From Rhodothermus profundi (GTDB lineage: Bacteria > Bacteroidota > Rhodothermia > Rhodothermales > Rhodothermaceae), in NCBI RefSeq assembly GCF_900142415.1, contig NZ_FRAU01000003.1:250307-314306 (forward strand): a stretch of DNA of 64,000 nucleotides, in the 5' to 3' direction. The notes under the pieces were generated by a model. That model worked only from the letters and a program-made list of their open reading frames with translations. It did no database searches and had not been told where the DNA came from. How positions within the stretch are numbered: position 1 is the stretch's first letter; each line of letters starts with the position of its first letter. The translations under genes and the position numbers were made by a program. Shown piece by piece: positions 33,277 to 42,748 of this stretch.

Positions 33277-34416
33277 CTACTCAAAAAGATCGGGCTGGAG
33301 GCGGCGTTGTTTGATCAGGTCGATCAGTCGTCGATTGGCCCGGGGAAAGGCATAGTGATCCAGCTCTTCCAGCGGGACCCAGCGCAGCGGAAGCCCGGCT
33401 CGCGAACGCGGCTCTCCTTCTTGCAGGGTGCACTGGAACGCATGCAGCGTCACGCGAAAGTGCGTGTAAGCGTGGCGTACCCTGGCCAGGCAGGGTCCCA
33501 CAGCTACCCGCACGCCCAACTCCTCGTACAGCTCACGCGCACAGGCTGCTTCCAGCGACTCACCGGGCTCTCGTTTACCACCCGGAAATTCCCACAACCC
33601 TCCCAGCATCCCTTCTTCCGGGCGACGTTGAATTAGCACGGCACCTGCCTCATTGATCAGAATTCCCAGCGCTACTTCATAGTGCGGCACAGGGGCTCGG
33701 GGCGCCTGAACGGGAAAAGCCGTTGGATTGCCTAAAGCCCGGGCCTGGCATACGCTGCGCAGGGGGCAGTCGCTGCAACGGGGTTGTACCGGCGTGCATA
33801 CGGTAGCCCCCAGCTCCATCATGGCCTGGTTGAACGCTCCAGGCGCCTCAGAAGGAATTAATGCATCGGCCAATTCTTGCAGGGCTCGCCGCGTCGCAGA
33901 AGCGCGAATGTCGTCGTCAATAGCCAACGCACGGGTTAGCACGCGCATCACATTGCCATCAAGCACCGCACGCGCCACCCCGAAAGCAATCGAGGCAATT
34001 GCCGCCGCGGTATACGGTCCAATACCTGGCAATTGCCGCAGCGCTTCGTAGGTCTTCGGCAACTGGCCGCTATGGTGGGCAACAATCTGGCGGGCTGCCC
34101 GGTGCAAGTTGCGTGCGCGTGCATAGTAGCCCAGTCCCTCCCAGCACCGTAGCACGTCGTCCAACGAAGCAGACGCCAGCGCTTCTACAGTCGGGAAGGC
34201 CTCCAGAAAACGCTCATAATAGGGACGAGCCTGGTCCACCCGAGTCTGCTGCAGCATGATTTCCGCTACCCATATCCGGTAGGGATCCTGCGTGCGTCGC
34301 CAGGGCAGATCCCGTGCATGCTGGCGATACCAATCGGGTAGCCTGTGAAACGTCTTTCGAATAGCAGGCGTCAGACGATCCAGATAAGACGTTTTGGAGG
34401 AAGCACGGCGGCTCAT
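33277..34416 (-). CDS. mutY: A/G-specific adenine DNA glycosylase with C-terminal NUDIX-like domain
   Basis: 379 residues. It removes adenine opposite 8-oxoguanine. Catalytic E52 lies in AEIMLQQTRV, the HhH in LPGIGPYTAAAI, and the catalytic aspartate D153 in VLDGNVMRVL. The 4Fe-4S cluster is C207-X6-C214-X2-C217-X5-C223. From about 245 follows the oxoG-recognising NUDIX-like domain, which keeps a near-complete NUDIX box (EFPGGKREPGESLEAACARE, LYEEL), so it may be active. The frame is open 48 codons further upstream, but that stretch does not look like MutY. The start codon overlaps the divergent Omp85 start. Confidence 0.93.
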   Translation of the reverse strand: MSRRASSKTSYLDRLTPAIRKTFHRLPDWYRQHARDLPWRRTQDPYRIWVAEIMLQQTRVDQARPYYERFLEAFPTVEALASASLDDVLRCWEGLGYYARARNLHRAARQIVAHHSGQLPKTYEALRQLPGIGPYTAAAIASIAFGVARAVLDGNVMRVLTRALAIDDDIRASATRRALQELADALIPSEAPGAFNQAMMELGATVCTPVQPRCSDCPLRSVCQARALGNPTAFPVQAPRAPVPHYEVALGILINEAGAVLIQRRPEEGMLGGLWEFPGGKREPGESLEAACARELYEELGVRVAVGPCLARVRHAYTHFRVTLHAFQCTLQEGEPRSRAGLPLRWVPLEELDHYAFPRANRRLIDLIKQRRLQPDLFE

Positions 34417-35998
34417 GCACAATTCCCGACAGCTTGTTGGCATAACATGCCTTCTGTACGTCTGCTTGCTGGTCGGGTTCGGTCCGAACCGCCTGCTTTT
34501 TGCGCAACCGATCTCTGCCGACACGCTCCGCCTCTCAGCAAATTTTCGTCTGGGTACCATTCACATCCTCGAAAGCGCCCCGCTACCCGCCGACGTCGTA
34601 CGAGCCGCCCTACCCTTTCGTCCTGGTGACCCGCTGACCACTGAACGGCTTCAGGCCGGACTGGCTACCATTGCCCGCCTTTATGCCCGGGCTGGCTATC
34701 CCCTGGCGCGCGTTATCATTCGACAGCTCGACCTGGATCCTGCGCATCCGGACCGTTTGCTGCTTACCTTAACGGTAGAGCCCGGTCCTCGGCTCTATCT
34801 GGACCGCATCCTGCTCCAGGGCACCCGGCGAACACAACCTGCATTTGTAGCCCGACTGCTGCACCTGCGTCCTGGCCAGTGGTTGCGCCCGTTCGACCCG
34901 GAACGGATGGCGGAGCGTCTGGCAGCCAGTGGCTTGTTTCGTCGCGTCGATCCCCCGCTGTTATACCTGACCGGCGACACCACCGCCGCTCTGGTCTTCT
35001 CACTCGAAGAAGCGCCCCCTGGCTCGTTTAACCTGCTGCTGGGCTATCAACCCGCCGGCAACGGACGCGGCGGCCTGGTCGGCAGTGGCCATCTGTGGCT
35101 GCGCCACCTCTTCGGAGCCGGACGCGAACTGGAACTACAATTAGAACGGCTACCCGGACGCATCAGTCGCTTCCGATTGGAAGCTGCTGACCCGTTTCTT
35201 CTAAGCACAGCGTTCTTGATTCGATTCAGCTTTATAGGACGCCAGCAGGACTCCACCTACAACCGCCAGGATGTGCGCCTGACGCTGGGATACCAGTTCC
35301 CGTCTGGCCTGCAGATAACCAGCTCCTGGCGACAAGAAATTACACGCCCTGGCCCCGCAGGACTTCGGCTGGCAGGAAGCCAACAACGCATTGCCCGGGG
35401 AAACGCTACACTTCTGGGCTTTGGCCTGCGCTGGCAACAACTGGACCACCCGGTCGCGCCACGCCGAGGCCTGATGCTAACGATTCAGGCTGAACGTGGC
35501 CGCAAAACCCGAAGCACTCGCCAGCTTGCCGGCCTCGACACAATCCGCGTCCAGACGCGCACGCGGCAGGACCGTCTGGAAGCTACGCTCCGTTTTTACC
35601 ACCCGCTGACCGGCCGGCTGGTTCTGGTAGGTGGAGGCGAGCTGGCTTTGCTACGCGCCAGTCAGTACGACGCTGCAGATCTCTACCGGTTAGGTGGTGC
35701 GCGTTCCCTGCGCGGCTATAATGAAGAACAGTTTGTGGGCGTGCGCACCGCTCGGGTACTGGCCGAAGTGCGCTACCTGCTCACATTACCGACGTTTATC
35801 TTTGCGTTCCTGGATGTGGGCTACGTGGCCACGGCACCCCGACCCGATAGGCCCATCCGCACTACCTGGCATCCAGGGTATGGACTGGGAGTCCAGGTGG
35901 AAACCGGCGCAGGCTTACTGAACCTGAGTTATGCCCTGAACCCGAATGAACCGATGCTGGACGGACGGCTGCACCTACAACTAATGCTGGCGCTGTGA
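34415..35998 (+). CDS. Omp85/BamA-TamA-family outer-membrane protein with POTRA domains
   Basis: 527 residues from ATG 34415; TTG 34394, just ahead of GGAGG, is a possible earlier start. A signal peptide ends in LLFAQ. Residues about 45-200 are POTRA-like (PFRPGDPLTTERLQAGLATI, LYARAGYPLARVIIRQLDLD, LHLRPGQWLRPFDPERMAER). The rest is a 16-strand-type barrel with the conserved loop-6 motif LGGARSLRGYNEEQF (RGF/Y) characteristic of Omp85. It is shorter than BamA, with about two POTRA repeats, so more like a TamA-type or accessory insertase. It is followed by rsmE five bases later. Confidence 0.9.
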   Translation: MHNSRQLVGITCLLYVCLLVGFGPNRLLFAQPISADTLRLSANFRLGTIHILESAPLPADVVRAALPFRPGDPLTTERLQAGLATIARLYARAGYPLARVIIRQLDLDPAHPDRLLLTLTVEPGPRLYLDRILLQGTRRTQPAFVARLLHLRPGQWLRPFDPERMAERLAASGLFRRVDPPLLYLTGDTTAALVFSLEEAPPGSFNLLLGYQPAGNGRGGLVGSGHLWLRHLFGAGRELELQLERLPGRISRFRLEAADPFLLSTAFLIRFSFIGRQQDSTYNRQDVRLTLGYQFPSGLQITSSWRQEITRPGPAGLRLAGSQQRIARGNATLLGFGLRWQQLDHPVAPRRGLMLTIQAERGRKTRSTRQLAGLDTIRVQTRTRQDRLEATLRFYHPLTGRLVLVGGGELALLRASQYDAADLYRLGGARSLRGYNEEQFVGVRTARVLAEVRYLLTLPTFIFAFLDVGYVATAPRPDRPIRTTWHPGYGLGVQVETGAGLLNLSYALNPNEPMLDGRLHLQLMLAL

Positions 35999-36002
35999 GG
36001 CA

Positions 36003-36719
36003 ATGACCACGACGTTTTACGCTCCCCCGGACGCTTTCCAGAATGGCTGGGTCCGGCTTCCCGAGGAAGAAGCCCACCATGCACTGCGCGTGCTGCGCCA
36101 TCGCACGGGCGATGAAGTAATTGTCGTGGATGGCGTAGGCGGATGGCACCGCTTGCGCCTGGAGCAAGTAGACCGACGTACTGTGCAGGGACGTATCCTA
36201 GAAACGCGCTATGAGGTGGGCGAACCCTCCTACCGTCTGACCATCGGGCTGGCCCTGCTCAAACAGACGGCTCGTTTTGAAACGTTTCTGGAAAAGGCTG
36301 TCGAACTGGGCGTACATGCCATTGTACCCTTGATCACCGCTCGAACAGAGCGCACGCACTTTCGCCTGGATCGAGCACGACGGCTGCTCATTGCCGCCAT
36401 GAAACAATGTGGCCGTAGCCGTCTACCCGCGCTACATGCTCCCCGGTCGTTTACGGATATATTAAACGCCTCTGAACCCCTCCGCCTGCTCTGTCATGAG
36501 CAGCCAGGCCGTCCACGCCAACGGTTGCATGCGTTGCTGCAGCCTGCCATTGAGGAGGCCCTCGTATTGATAGGTCCGGAAGGCGGGTTTACGGAACAGG
36601 AAGTGCAGCAAGCCGAAGCGGCCGGCTTTCAACTGGTTTCCCTGGGCGCGCGCCGACTGCGCGCCGAAACAGCCGCCCTGGTAGCGGCCAGTGCTTTCCT
36701 TCTATGCCAGGAAATGTAA
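36003..36719 (+). CDS. rsmE: 16S rRNA m3U1498 methyltransferase
   Basis: 238 residues. RsmE uses SAM to methylate U1498 of 16S rRNA. Landmarks: the PUA-like N-domain (HHALRVLRHRTGDEVIVVDG), then the SPOUT trefoil-knot part (LALLKQTARFETFLEKAVEL, GVHAIVPLITARTERT, MKQCGRSRLPAL, VLIGPEGGFTEQEV, SLGARRLRAETAALVA). All conserved motifs are present. It starts five bases after the Omp85 stop. Confidence 0.95.
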   Translation: MTTTFYAPPDAFQNGWVRLPEEEAHHALRVLRHRTGDEVIVVDGVGGWHRLRLEQVDRRTVQGRILETRYEVGEPSYRLTIGLALLKQTARFETFLEKAVELGVHAIVPLITARTERTHFRLDRARRLLIAAMKQCGRSRLPALHAPRSFTDILNASEPLRLLCHEQPGRPRQRLHALLQPAIEEALVLIGPEGGFTEQEVQQAEAAGFQLVSLGARRLRAETAALVAASAFLLCQEM

Positions 36720-36753
36720 CGTTACAACCCGATAACCCAGACCGCATCAGGCT

Positions 36754-37080
36754 ATGCTGAAAAGTACAACGCCCTCTATTGAAGGCCGACGGATTACCGC
36801 ATACCACGGCATCGTAACCGGTGAAGCCATACTGGGGGCCAATATCTTTCGGGACCTGTTTGCAGGCATTCGCGACATCATTGGGGGCCGCTCAGCCGCT
36901 TACGAAAAAGAACTGCGCAAAGCGCGCGATCTGGCCTTTGCTGAGATGGAAGAAAAAGCCCGCCAGCTTGGCGCCAATGCCATTGTAGGCATCGACATTG
37001 ACTATGAAACCATCGCGGCTGGAGGAAGCGGCAACATGCTCATGGTCAGCGTAAGCGGTACGGCTGTCACCGTTGCATAA
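36754..37080 (+). CDS. YbjQ/UPF0145 family protein
   Basis: 108 residues, the normal family length. Recognised by [57 protein letters not shown] and the glycine-rich loop ending [11 protein letters not shown]. The family forms a pentameric dodecin-like ring of unknown function. It lies 34 bases after rsmE and is probably co-transcribed. The following 400 bases contain no gene. Confidence 0.92.
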   Translation: MLKSTTPSIEGRRITAYHGIVTGEAILGANIFRDLFAGIRDIIGGRSAAYEKELRKARDLAFAEMEEKARQLGANAIVGIDIDYETIAAGGSGNMLMVSVSGTAVTVA

Positions 37081-37489
37081 ACGCCGGGTTCTCAGCCAGA
37101 AGCCCCAGAAATGCCCTGCGAGCAAAGCAGGGGCTGGGTGTCCGCTGGAAATCTATCTCTACAAACCTGCATAGCAGACTCGGCCCTTTACGGCTTTCCC
37201 CTTGCATAGGGAGCAGTTCCCAGGGATGGAAGGGGTGCCTTAGAATCTACGTGTTGCCAGAGCCGCTCTGGTAAGCAAAATACCCCCCTCTTCCCCCTTT
37301 CCTCGGAGAAGAGAGGGGCTCTCCGAAGCGGGTGCGTCTGCCAAGATAGCTCCAGGCTGTCTCCTGATGCAATCGCTCAAGGCCAGAGGCAGCCAAGACC
37401 GTCCATTGCCTTACCAGAAGGGGTTACCTGTTACGCTCATGCTGCTTCTGCAAACGCCTCCGTCCCCTGTCAGGCCTCCGTCTTTCGAG
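37081..37489. other. Convergent intergenic region without a gene
   Basis: 409 bases between ybjQ (+) and the PLP-enzyme gene (-). I see weak hairpins only: CCCTGC/GCAGGG at 37114-37132 and TCGGAGA/TCTCCGA at 37303-37326, plus C-rich tracts near 37283-37298. There is no T-run that would make a good terminator, and no coding sequence, tRNA or repeat. Confidence 0.6.
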
Positions 37490-38776
37490 CTAGACTGTCT
37501 CCAGGGCCTGCTCCAGGTCCAAGATGAGATCAGCCGGGTGCTCAATACCCACAGAAAGCCGAATCAGGTTATCCCGAATGCCAATGCGCCGCTGTTCTTC
37601 AGGGGGCACGTCAGAGTGCGTCATGGTGGCAGGATGCTCGGCCAGCGACTCCGTGCCGCCCAGACTCACGGCTAGCTTGATGAGCTTCAGACTGTTCAGA
37701 AAGCGGAACGCCTCGGCCTCTCCCCCCTGCACCTCAAATGAAATCATTGCGCCTGGACTTTTGCACTGGCGTCGAAAGATTTCGTACTGCGGATCTTCTT
37801 CTTTGAGGTGCCCAAGGTAATAGACGCGCTCAACTTTGGGATGCTCAGCCAGAAAGTCAGCCACGCGCCGGGCGTTACGCGCCTGTTTTTCCATGCGGAT
37901 TTTAAGCGTTTCCAGGCTGCGCATGAGCAGCCATCCCGTCCAGGGTCCTGCCATAGAGCCCGTGAAGGTACGCGTAGCCTTGATGGCTTTCATCAGATCA
38001 CGGGAGCCCAAGGCGGCTCCGGCAATAACATCGCTGTGACCGCCAATGTATTTGGTCGCTGAATACAGCACGATATCTGCGCCGTGCTTGAGTGGATGCT
38101 GCCAGAGAGGCCCCAGGAACGTGTTGTCTACCATGACCAGAACGGGACGCTCTGGGCGGCTATGATCCCGGGCAATGCGGGCGCACGCCTCCAGGTCCAC
38201 CAGTCGGTTGGTCGGATTAGCCGGCGTTTCAACATACAGCACGCGCAATCGCTCGCCGATACCTGTACGCTTGATCAGAGCGCGCACTTCGTCTTCCGGG
38301 GTACCCGCCAGAAAGCCTACCGCCTGAACGCCCCACTCGGGCAGAATATGTTTTAGCAGGTAGTCGGTGCCGCCGTAGAGTGGTTCGCTGTGCAGCACAA
38401 CATCGCCAGGCCGGAGGAACGTGAGCAGCGATACAAAGATGGCCGCCATGCCACTTTCAAAGACGGCAGCATCTTCGGCATCGTCCCAGAGCGTAAGCCG
38501 ATCTTCGAGGATCTCCAGGTCGGGGTTATTCAAACGGCTGTAGATGAGTCCAAGCTGCTCGGCGCGTTCCGGCTCACGCAGGCCATAGGCCAACTCAAAA
38601 AAACGCTTGCCCTCCTCAGCCGACTGAAAGACAAACGTCGAAGTTTGAAAGATCGGGCACTTGAGCGCCCCTTCCGACCACTCAGGTCGGTAGCCGTAGC
38701 TCATCATCAGGCTTTCCGGATGCAAGCGATGGCCGTTGATTTCGGCGGGCCATTTGGGCTTGGGTTTGCGCGGCAT
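37490..38776 (-). CDS. PLP-dependent Cys/Met-metabolism enzyme (cystathionine gamma-synthase/lyase, methionine gamma-lyase family)
   Basis: 428 residues. It is a fold-type I PLP enzyme: IYSRLNNPDLEILEDRL carries the Tyr-Arg that grip the phosphate of the neighbouring subunit's cofactor, then FESGMAAIFVSLLTFLRPGD. D217 in VMVDNTFLGPLW pairs with the pyridine nitrogen, and YSATKYIGGHSDVIAGA carries the Schiff-base lysine K242. The C-terminal part has VSLGGTESLAEHPATMTHSD and IRLSVGIEHPADLI. Sequence alone does not separate synthase from gamma-lyase. The long N-terminus (about 35 residues before the core) is a little unusual. It is a single gene with no partner in its pathway nearby. Confidence 0.92.
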   Translation of the reverse strand: MPRKPKPKWPAEINGHRLHPESLMMSYGYRPEWSEGALKCPIFQTSTFVFQSAEEGKRFFELAYGLREPERAEQLGLIYSRLNNPDLEILEDRLTLWDDAEDAAVFESGMAAIFVSLLTFLRPGDVVLHSEPLYGGTDYLLKHILPEWGVQAVGFLAGTPEDEVRALIKRTGIGERLRVLYVETPANPTNRLVDLEACARIARDHSRPERPVLVMVDNTFLGPLWQHPLKHGADIVLYSATKYIGGHSDVIAGAALGSRDLMKAIKATRTFTGSMAGPWTGWLLMRSLETLKIRMEKQARNARRVADFLAEHPKVERVYYLGHLKEEDPQYEIFRRQCKSPGAMISFEVQGGEAEAFRFLNSLKLIKLAVSLGGTESLAEHPATMTHSDVPPEEQRRIGIRDNLIRLSVGIEHPADLILDLEQALETV

Positions 38777-38879
38777 AACCTTCAGCGTAGTTGATTACCG
38801 GGGATTTCCTTCAAATTCGAAAACGCTTCCAGTAAGTGCAAAGCCTTCAGGAGCTTTTGCCTGCTTCTTTACGGAAGCC

Positions 38880-39785
38880 TTACTGCACCAACTGGTTGTA
38901 TTCAGACAGATGCGATGGGTCCAGCTCGCTCAAAATCGTAAAGGCTTCCTGGGCGAAACGCGATCCTTCAAAAATGGCTGCCAGTTCCTGATACTTGGCT
39001 GTAAAGAATAGATCCATGACATACGGACGCGATACTTCCTGATAAAGCGCCTCCATCGAACGCAGCACTTCGAGCACCGCCGTACGGGCTGCTTCGGGAT
39101 CCTGCACAAACCGATCGAGCCCTTCAAAGTGATACTTGAAATAAGCTTGCCGAACCGACCGGTAGCGCGGGTCCAGCAACTGCGTAATCAGCGCAACGCG
39201 GCTACGGTCATCACCAATCTGGTTCCACCCACTGGCACCGGCCGCTTGCGCCAGCTCTGCAATGCGGCGAGCCTGCTCGAAAAACGGTGTACCGCCCAGT
39301 TCGCTGAAGGTATCGTAGTCGTAGCCTAAGATAATGAACGCGTAAAAATCAAGCACCGACGTTAGCGGATGAAACTGCTCCAGATTAAAAATCAGCGGCG
39401 TCCCCTGCGGATAGTCGAATTCCCAGTTTGGATCGCTGAGCTGCAGCACCGTTGTGTACTGCGTTGTGCCATAAATGGGACGCCGTGTTGCCAGTATCAG
39501 CCGGGCCCGGAAACGCGTCAGCGTGATGGCTTCTTCGAAAAAGATCTGCACGGTACAGTCGATGCGCTCAATGTCCTCAAACACGTCGTCTGTCCAGCGG
39601 CGTTCGTTCAGGTAACGACGAATCTGATCCGCCAGCTCACTGAGATAGTCATACTGGGAACCCTGAAGCTGCTGGTAGTTAACCGAGACGTTACAGTTCA
39701 ACTCCTGGGCCTGGAGCGGAATCGTTGTTACCAATAGCAGGCCCAGCACCCATCCGGTAACGCTATGTTGGCGGATTGATGCCAT
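38880..39785 (-). CDS. porD: PorD-like (DUF4835) protein, type IX secretion-associated
   Basis: 301 residues from ATG 39785; the frame extends upstream but signal-peptide character begins here (GWVLGLLLVTTIPLQAQ). The mature start ELNCNVSVNYQQLQGSQY, the early cysteine pair, NLEQFHPLTSVLDFYAFII and GYDYDTFSELGG are typical of DUF4835/PorD, a periplasmic protein reported among type IX secretion genes in Bacteroidota. Its exact job is not established. A divergent PorV-like barrel gene begins 94 bases away, reinforcing the secretion context, and two type IX cargo proteins are encoded at 50-60 kb. Confidence 0.85.
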   Translation of the reverse strand: MASIRQHSVTGWVLGLLLVTTIPLQAQELNCNVSVNYQQLQGSQYDYLSELADQIRRYLNERRWTDDVFEDIERIDCTVQIFFEEAITLTRFRARLILATRRPIYGTTQYTTVLQLSDPNWEFDYPQGTPLIFNLEQFHPLTSVLDFYAFIILGYDYDTFSELGGTPFFEQARRIAELAQAAGASGWNQIGDDRSRVALITQLLDPRYRSVRQAYFKYHFEGLDRFVQDPEAARTAVLEVLRSMEALYQEVSRPYVMDLFFTAKYQELAAIFEGSRFAQEAFTILSELDPSHLSEYNQLVQ

Positions 39786-39879
39786 ACCGGCCGTTGGTAC
39801 GGCGGCTCGTAGCACGTGTTTCCCATGATCAGCGGATTGACTTCCGAGTTGCATCCTTAAACCGATCTGTTTGGCAACC

Positions 39880-40698
39880 ATGTCTAAGGTCGTCAGGCTA
39901 CTGAGCACGCTGCTCTCCCTCGCTCTGATCAACGTTGCCCAGAGCCAATCGCTGGAAGGTGGTGCGCGGGCCATTGCACTTTCCGGGGCCACCACAGCCC
40001 TGGCAGCCGACGTCTGGGCGCACGCCAATCCGGCTGCATGGGCTGGTTTTCGACAAGCGGCGCTGTCGTTGATGGCCAGCCAGGCTTATGGCCTTGAAGC
40101 ATTGCGGTTGGGTGCTGCCACCTATGTCCAGCCGATTGCTCGCCTGACGTTAGCGCTGGGCGCCCGCACTTTCGGGTTCGAGGCCTACCGCGCCACGCAC
40201 TTCTGGCTTGGAATAGCCCATATCGTATATCCAGCCACCCGGCGCCCACTCCAGCTGGGCCTGAGCGTGCGTTACCAGCGCATTGCTATTGAGCGCTACG
40301 GAGCAGCCGGTACCCTTGGCCTCTGGGCAGGCTTGCGGGCAGGCGTTTTTCCCTGGCTTTCCGTAGGGATGGCCGCAACCAACCTGAACGCCCCACGCCT
40401 GGCAGGCCGTGAGCGGCTCCCTCGCACCCTGCGTCTGGGTCTGGCGTACCACCCTCCGGCTCCTTTTCAACTGTTGCTGGACGTATCTAAAGACGCACGC
40501 TATGCACCTGATCTGCGGGTGGGACTGGAGGTGCAGGCCCTGCCCTTCCTGACGCTTCGGGCCGGAACCGGCACGTTGCCCGGCCGCTTCACAGCCGGCT
40601 TTGGTCTGTCGGCTGGACTCCTGCAAACCGATGTCGCCGTCGAATACCACACGATTCTAGGCTGGTCGCCCGCCCTTTCCATAACGCTTATCCCCTGA
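39880..40698 (+). CDS. PorV/PorQ-like outer-membrane beta-barrel protein
   Basis: 272 residues from ATG 39880; the frame also has an upstream TTG at 39871. A signal peptide ends in NVAQSQ. The first mature segment, GARAIALSGATTALAADVWA followed by HANPAAWAG, is the usual opening of PorV/PorQ and FadL-like barrels (G-A-R-A...A-x-N-P-A). The rest alternates hydrophobic and polar residues as strands. The divergent neighbour is PorD. It is followed six bases after its stop by the HhH-barrel gene, so the two are probably co-transcribed. Which of PorV, PorQ or a paralogue it is cannot be told. Confidence 0.8.
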   Translation: MSKVVRLLSTLLSLALINVAQSQSLEGGARAIALSGATTALAADVWAHANPAAWAGFRQAALSLMASQAYGLEALRLGAATYVQPIARLTLALGARTFGFEAYRATHFWLGIAHIVYPATRRPLQLGLSVRYQRIAIERYGAAGTLGLWAGLRAGVFPWLSVGMAATNLNAPRLAGRERLPRTLRLGLAYHPPAPFQLLLDVSKDARYAPDLRVGLEVQALPFLTLRAGTGTLPGRFTAGFGLSAGLLQTDVAVEYHTILGWSPALSITLIP

Positions 40699-40704
40699 GG
40701 TATC

Positions 40705-42687
40705 ATGCGTCCTTGCGTCCTGATCCTGCTGCTTTTGCCAATGCCTGTCGCTGCCCAGCGCATTGCCCCCGACACGCTTTCGTCCCTCGCCCTGGTGGAA
40801 GCAGCTCTGGAAGGGATAACGCTCGAGCCTGCCGCACTGGAAGCGCTCGTCACCTGGCTGGAAGAACGCCGACGGGATCCTCTGAACCTAAACACCGCTT
40901 CAGCGGCCGAGCTTTCGCAGCTACCAGGTCTTTCTCCCCAGCTAGCCCGCCAGATTGTGCGACATCGCCGGCGCCATGGTCCCTTCACCAGACTCTCAGA
41001 TCTGCTGCTTGTGGAAGGATTTTCAGCAAGCTTGCTACATCGCCTGCGTCCGTTTGTAACCGTCCGCCCTGAGCAGAACAAGCCTACTGTCTCAGGGTAT
41101 GTGCTTCAGCGCCTGGACTACCTGCCTCATCAAACAGATAAGGCCTATCCGGGCCTCCCGGTCCGTCTGCAAACGCGCCTTCGGTTACGCTACGGCCATC
41201 TGGAAACCGCGCTTACGCTGGAAAATGACCCGGGAGAGCCGTTTCGCTGGGATCCGGCTACCCACACCTACGGCTTCGATCATCTCGCCGGCTTTGTGGC
41301 CTGGCGCTCAGCTGGCCGCCTACGGCAACTTATCGCTGGTGACTTCAGCGCGCGTTTTGGCTCCGGACTGACGCTCTGGTCGCTACCCACCATCGACAGC
41401 TATCAGGCCGCTGTCGATGCCCCGCTCCGTCAGGGATCAGGCCTCATGCCCTACAGCGGCACAGACGAAAACCGCTACTTCCGGGGCCTGGCCCTGACGC
41501 TGGCGCCTACTTCCACCCTGATGCTTTCTCTTTTTGTTTCGCGCCGGCGACTGGATGCCCGTCTTGACACCCTGGCAGCTTCCCAGCAGACCGGCGTGGT
41601 TAGCCTCCCCACCACGGGTTTGCATCGGACACCTGCCGAACAACGCCGTAAAGGGATGCTGCGCAACAGCACGCTGGGTGGGGCATTGACCGTTGAACAT
41701 GCCTATGGCCAGGTAGGCCTGGTCGGTTACATTGTTCATTTTGCTCCCCCACTCCAACGGTCCCCCCTTCTTCATAACCGCCATGCCTGGCGCGGCCGCA
41801 CCGCCCGTACGCTGGGGTTTTTCAGCCAGTTTCACCTTGGACAAGCCCTGCTTAGCGCTGAAATTGGCGGTACGCCTGGCCGCCCCCCGGGCGTAGTAGG
41901 AGCGTTATCCGGTCCGTTAGGCCGCTCTGCCCGAGGCACCCTGGCCTGTCGCTATCTTCCCACCCGCTTCTTCAGCCCGTATGGAGATCCCTTCGACACG
42001 CGCAGCGGTGCCCCTGCCGGAGAAATCGGTTGCTATGCGGGACTGGAGCTCGCGCCAGCGCCAGGATGGCAACTCTCGGCCGCCTTCGATCAATATCAAT
42101 TATCCTGGCCTCGATATGGACAATTCTGGCCAACCACCGGCCGCATCCACTGGCTACGTCTTACGGTTTATCCCCGCCCCTGGCTGAAGACGTACCTGCA
42201 GTTTCGCTATGACCTTGCAGCATATCGCACAGAAGTGCCAGGGCCGGCTGTCGCTACCTTCAAGGCCACTGCCCCCGAACACTACCTTTCCCTCCGCTGG
42301 CATGGCACCTACACCTTTAGTCCCATGCTACACCTTGAAAGCCGCCTCGAATACGCCCACCGCCTGCGCGCGACCAGCCGCTCCACTGGCTGGCTGTTTT
42401 ATCAAGGATTGCGCTGGCGCCCCTCCTCCTGGCTTCAGGTGGACGTCCGCCTGACGGCTTTTAGCAGTGCGCCATCGCTCCTCCTGTATGTTCCCGAACC
42501 GGGATTGCGCTACAGCATGTCCCTGGCAGCGCTACGTGGCCAGGGCCAGCGCGCTCTGCTTCGCTTGCAACTTAGACCGCTTTCGCATCTGTTGCTGCAA
42601 CTTCGTCATACCAAAATTATGGTAGAAACTATGGGTTGGAACATACAATCCACCTGGCAATTTCTTTTGCTGTGGCAGATAGGTTAA
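40705..42687 (+). CDS. Exported helix-hairpin-helix protein fused to an outer-membrane barrel
   Basis: 660 residues: a signal peptide (MRPCVLILLLLPMPVAAQ), a short helical part, and a ComEA-like double HhH at about 60-120 (LNLNTASAAELSQLPGLSPQ, LARQIVRHRRRHGPFTRLSD, LLLVEGFSASLLHRLRPFV). The rest, about 130-660, is a long beta-barrel-like region with many Y, R, W and L alternations. HhH units of this type bind DNA in competence proteins. A fused barrel suggests anchoring at the outer membrane. Similar fusions occur as hypothetical proteins in Bacteroidota. It may take part in DNA uptake or merely use HhH as a structural unit. Confidence 0.75.
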   Translation: MRPCVLILLLLPMPVAAQRIAPDTLSSLALVEAALEGITLEPAALEALVTWLEERRRDPLNLNTASAAELSQLPGLSPQLARQIVRHRRRHGPFTRLSDLLLVEGFSASLLHRLRPFVTVRPEQNKPTVSGYVLQRLDYLPHQTDKAYPGLPVRLQTRLRLRYGHLETALTLENDPGEPFRWDPATHTYGFDHLAGFVAWRSAGRLRQLIAGDFSARFGSGLTLWSLPTIDSYQAAVDAPLRQGSGLMPYSGTDENRYFRGLALTLAPTSTLMLSLFVSRRRLDARLDTLAASQQTGVVSLPTTGLHRTPAEQRRKGMLRNSTLGGALTVEHAYGQVGLVGYIVHFAPPLQRSPLLHNRHAWRGRTARTLGFFSQFHLGQALLSAEIGGTPGRPPGVVGALSGPLGRSARGTLACRYLPTRFFSPYGDPFDTRSGAPAGEIGCYAGLELAPAPGWQLSAAFDQYQLSWPRYGQFWPTTGRIHWLRLTVYPRPWLKTYLQFRYDLAAYRTEVPGPAVATFKATAPEHYLSLRWHGTYTFSPMLHLESRLEYAHRLRATSRSTGWLFYQGLRWRPSSWLQVDVRLTAFSSAPSLLLYVPEPGLRYSMSLAALRGQGQRALLRLQLRPLSHLLLQLRHTKIMVETMGWNIQSTWQFLLLWQIG

Positions 42688-42748
42688 GTGCCGCTCTGAG
42701 CTGTCGATTCTTCCTTACGTAACCGGTCACACGAACCGGACACGGATT

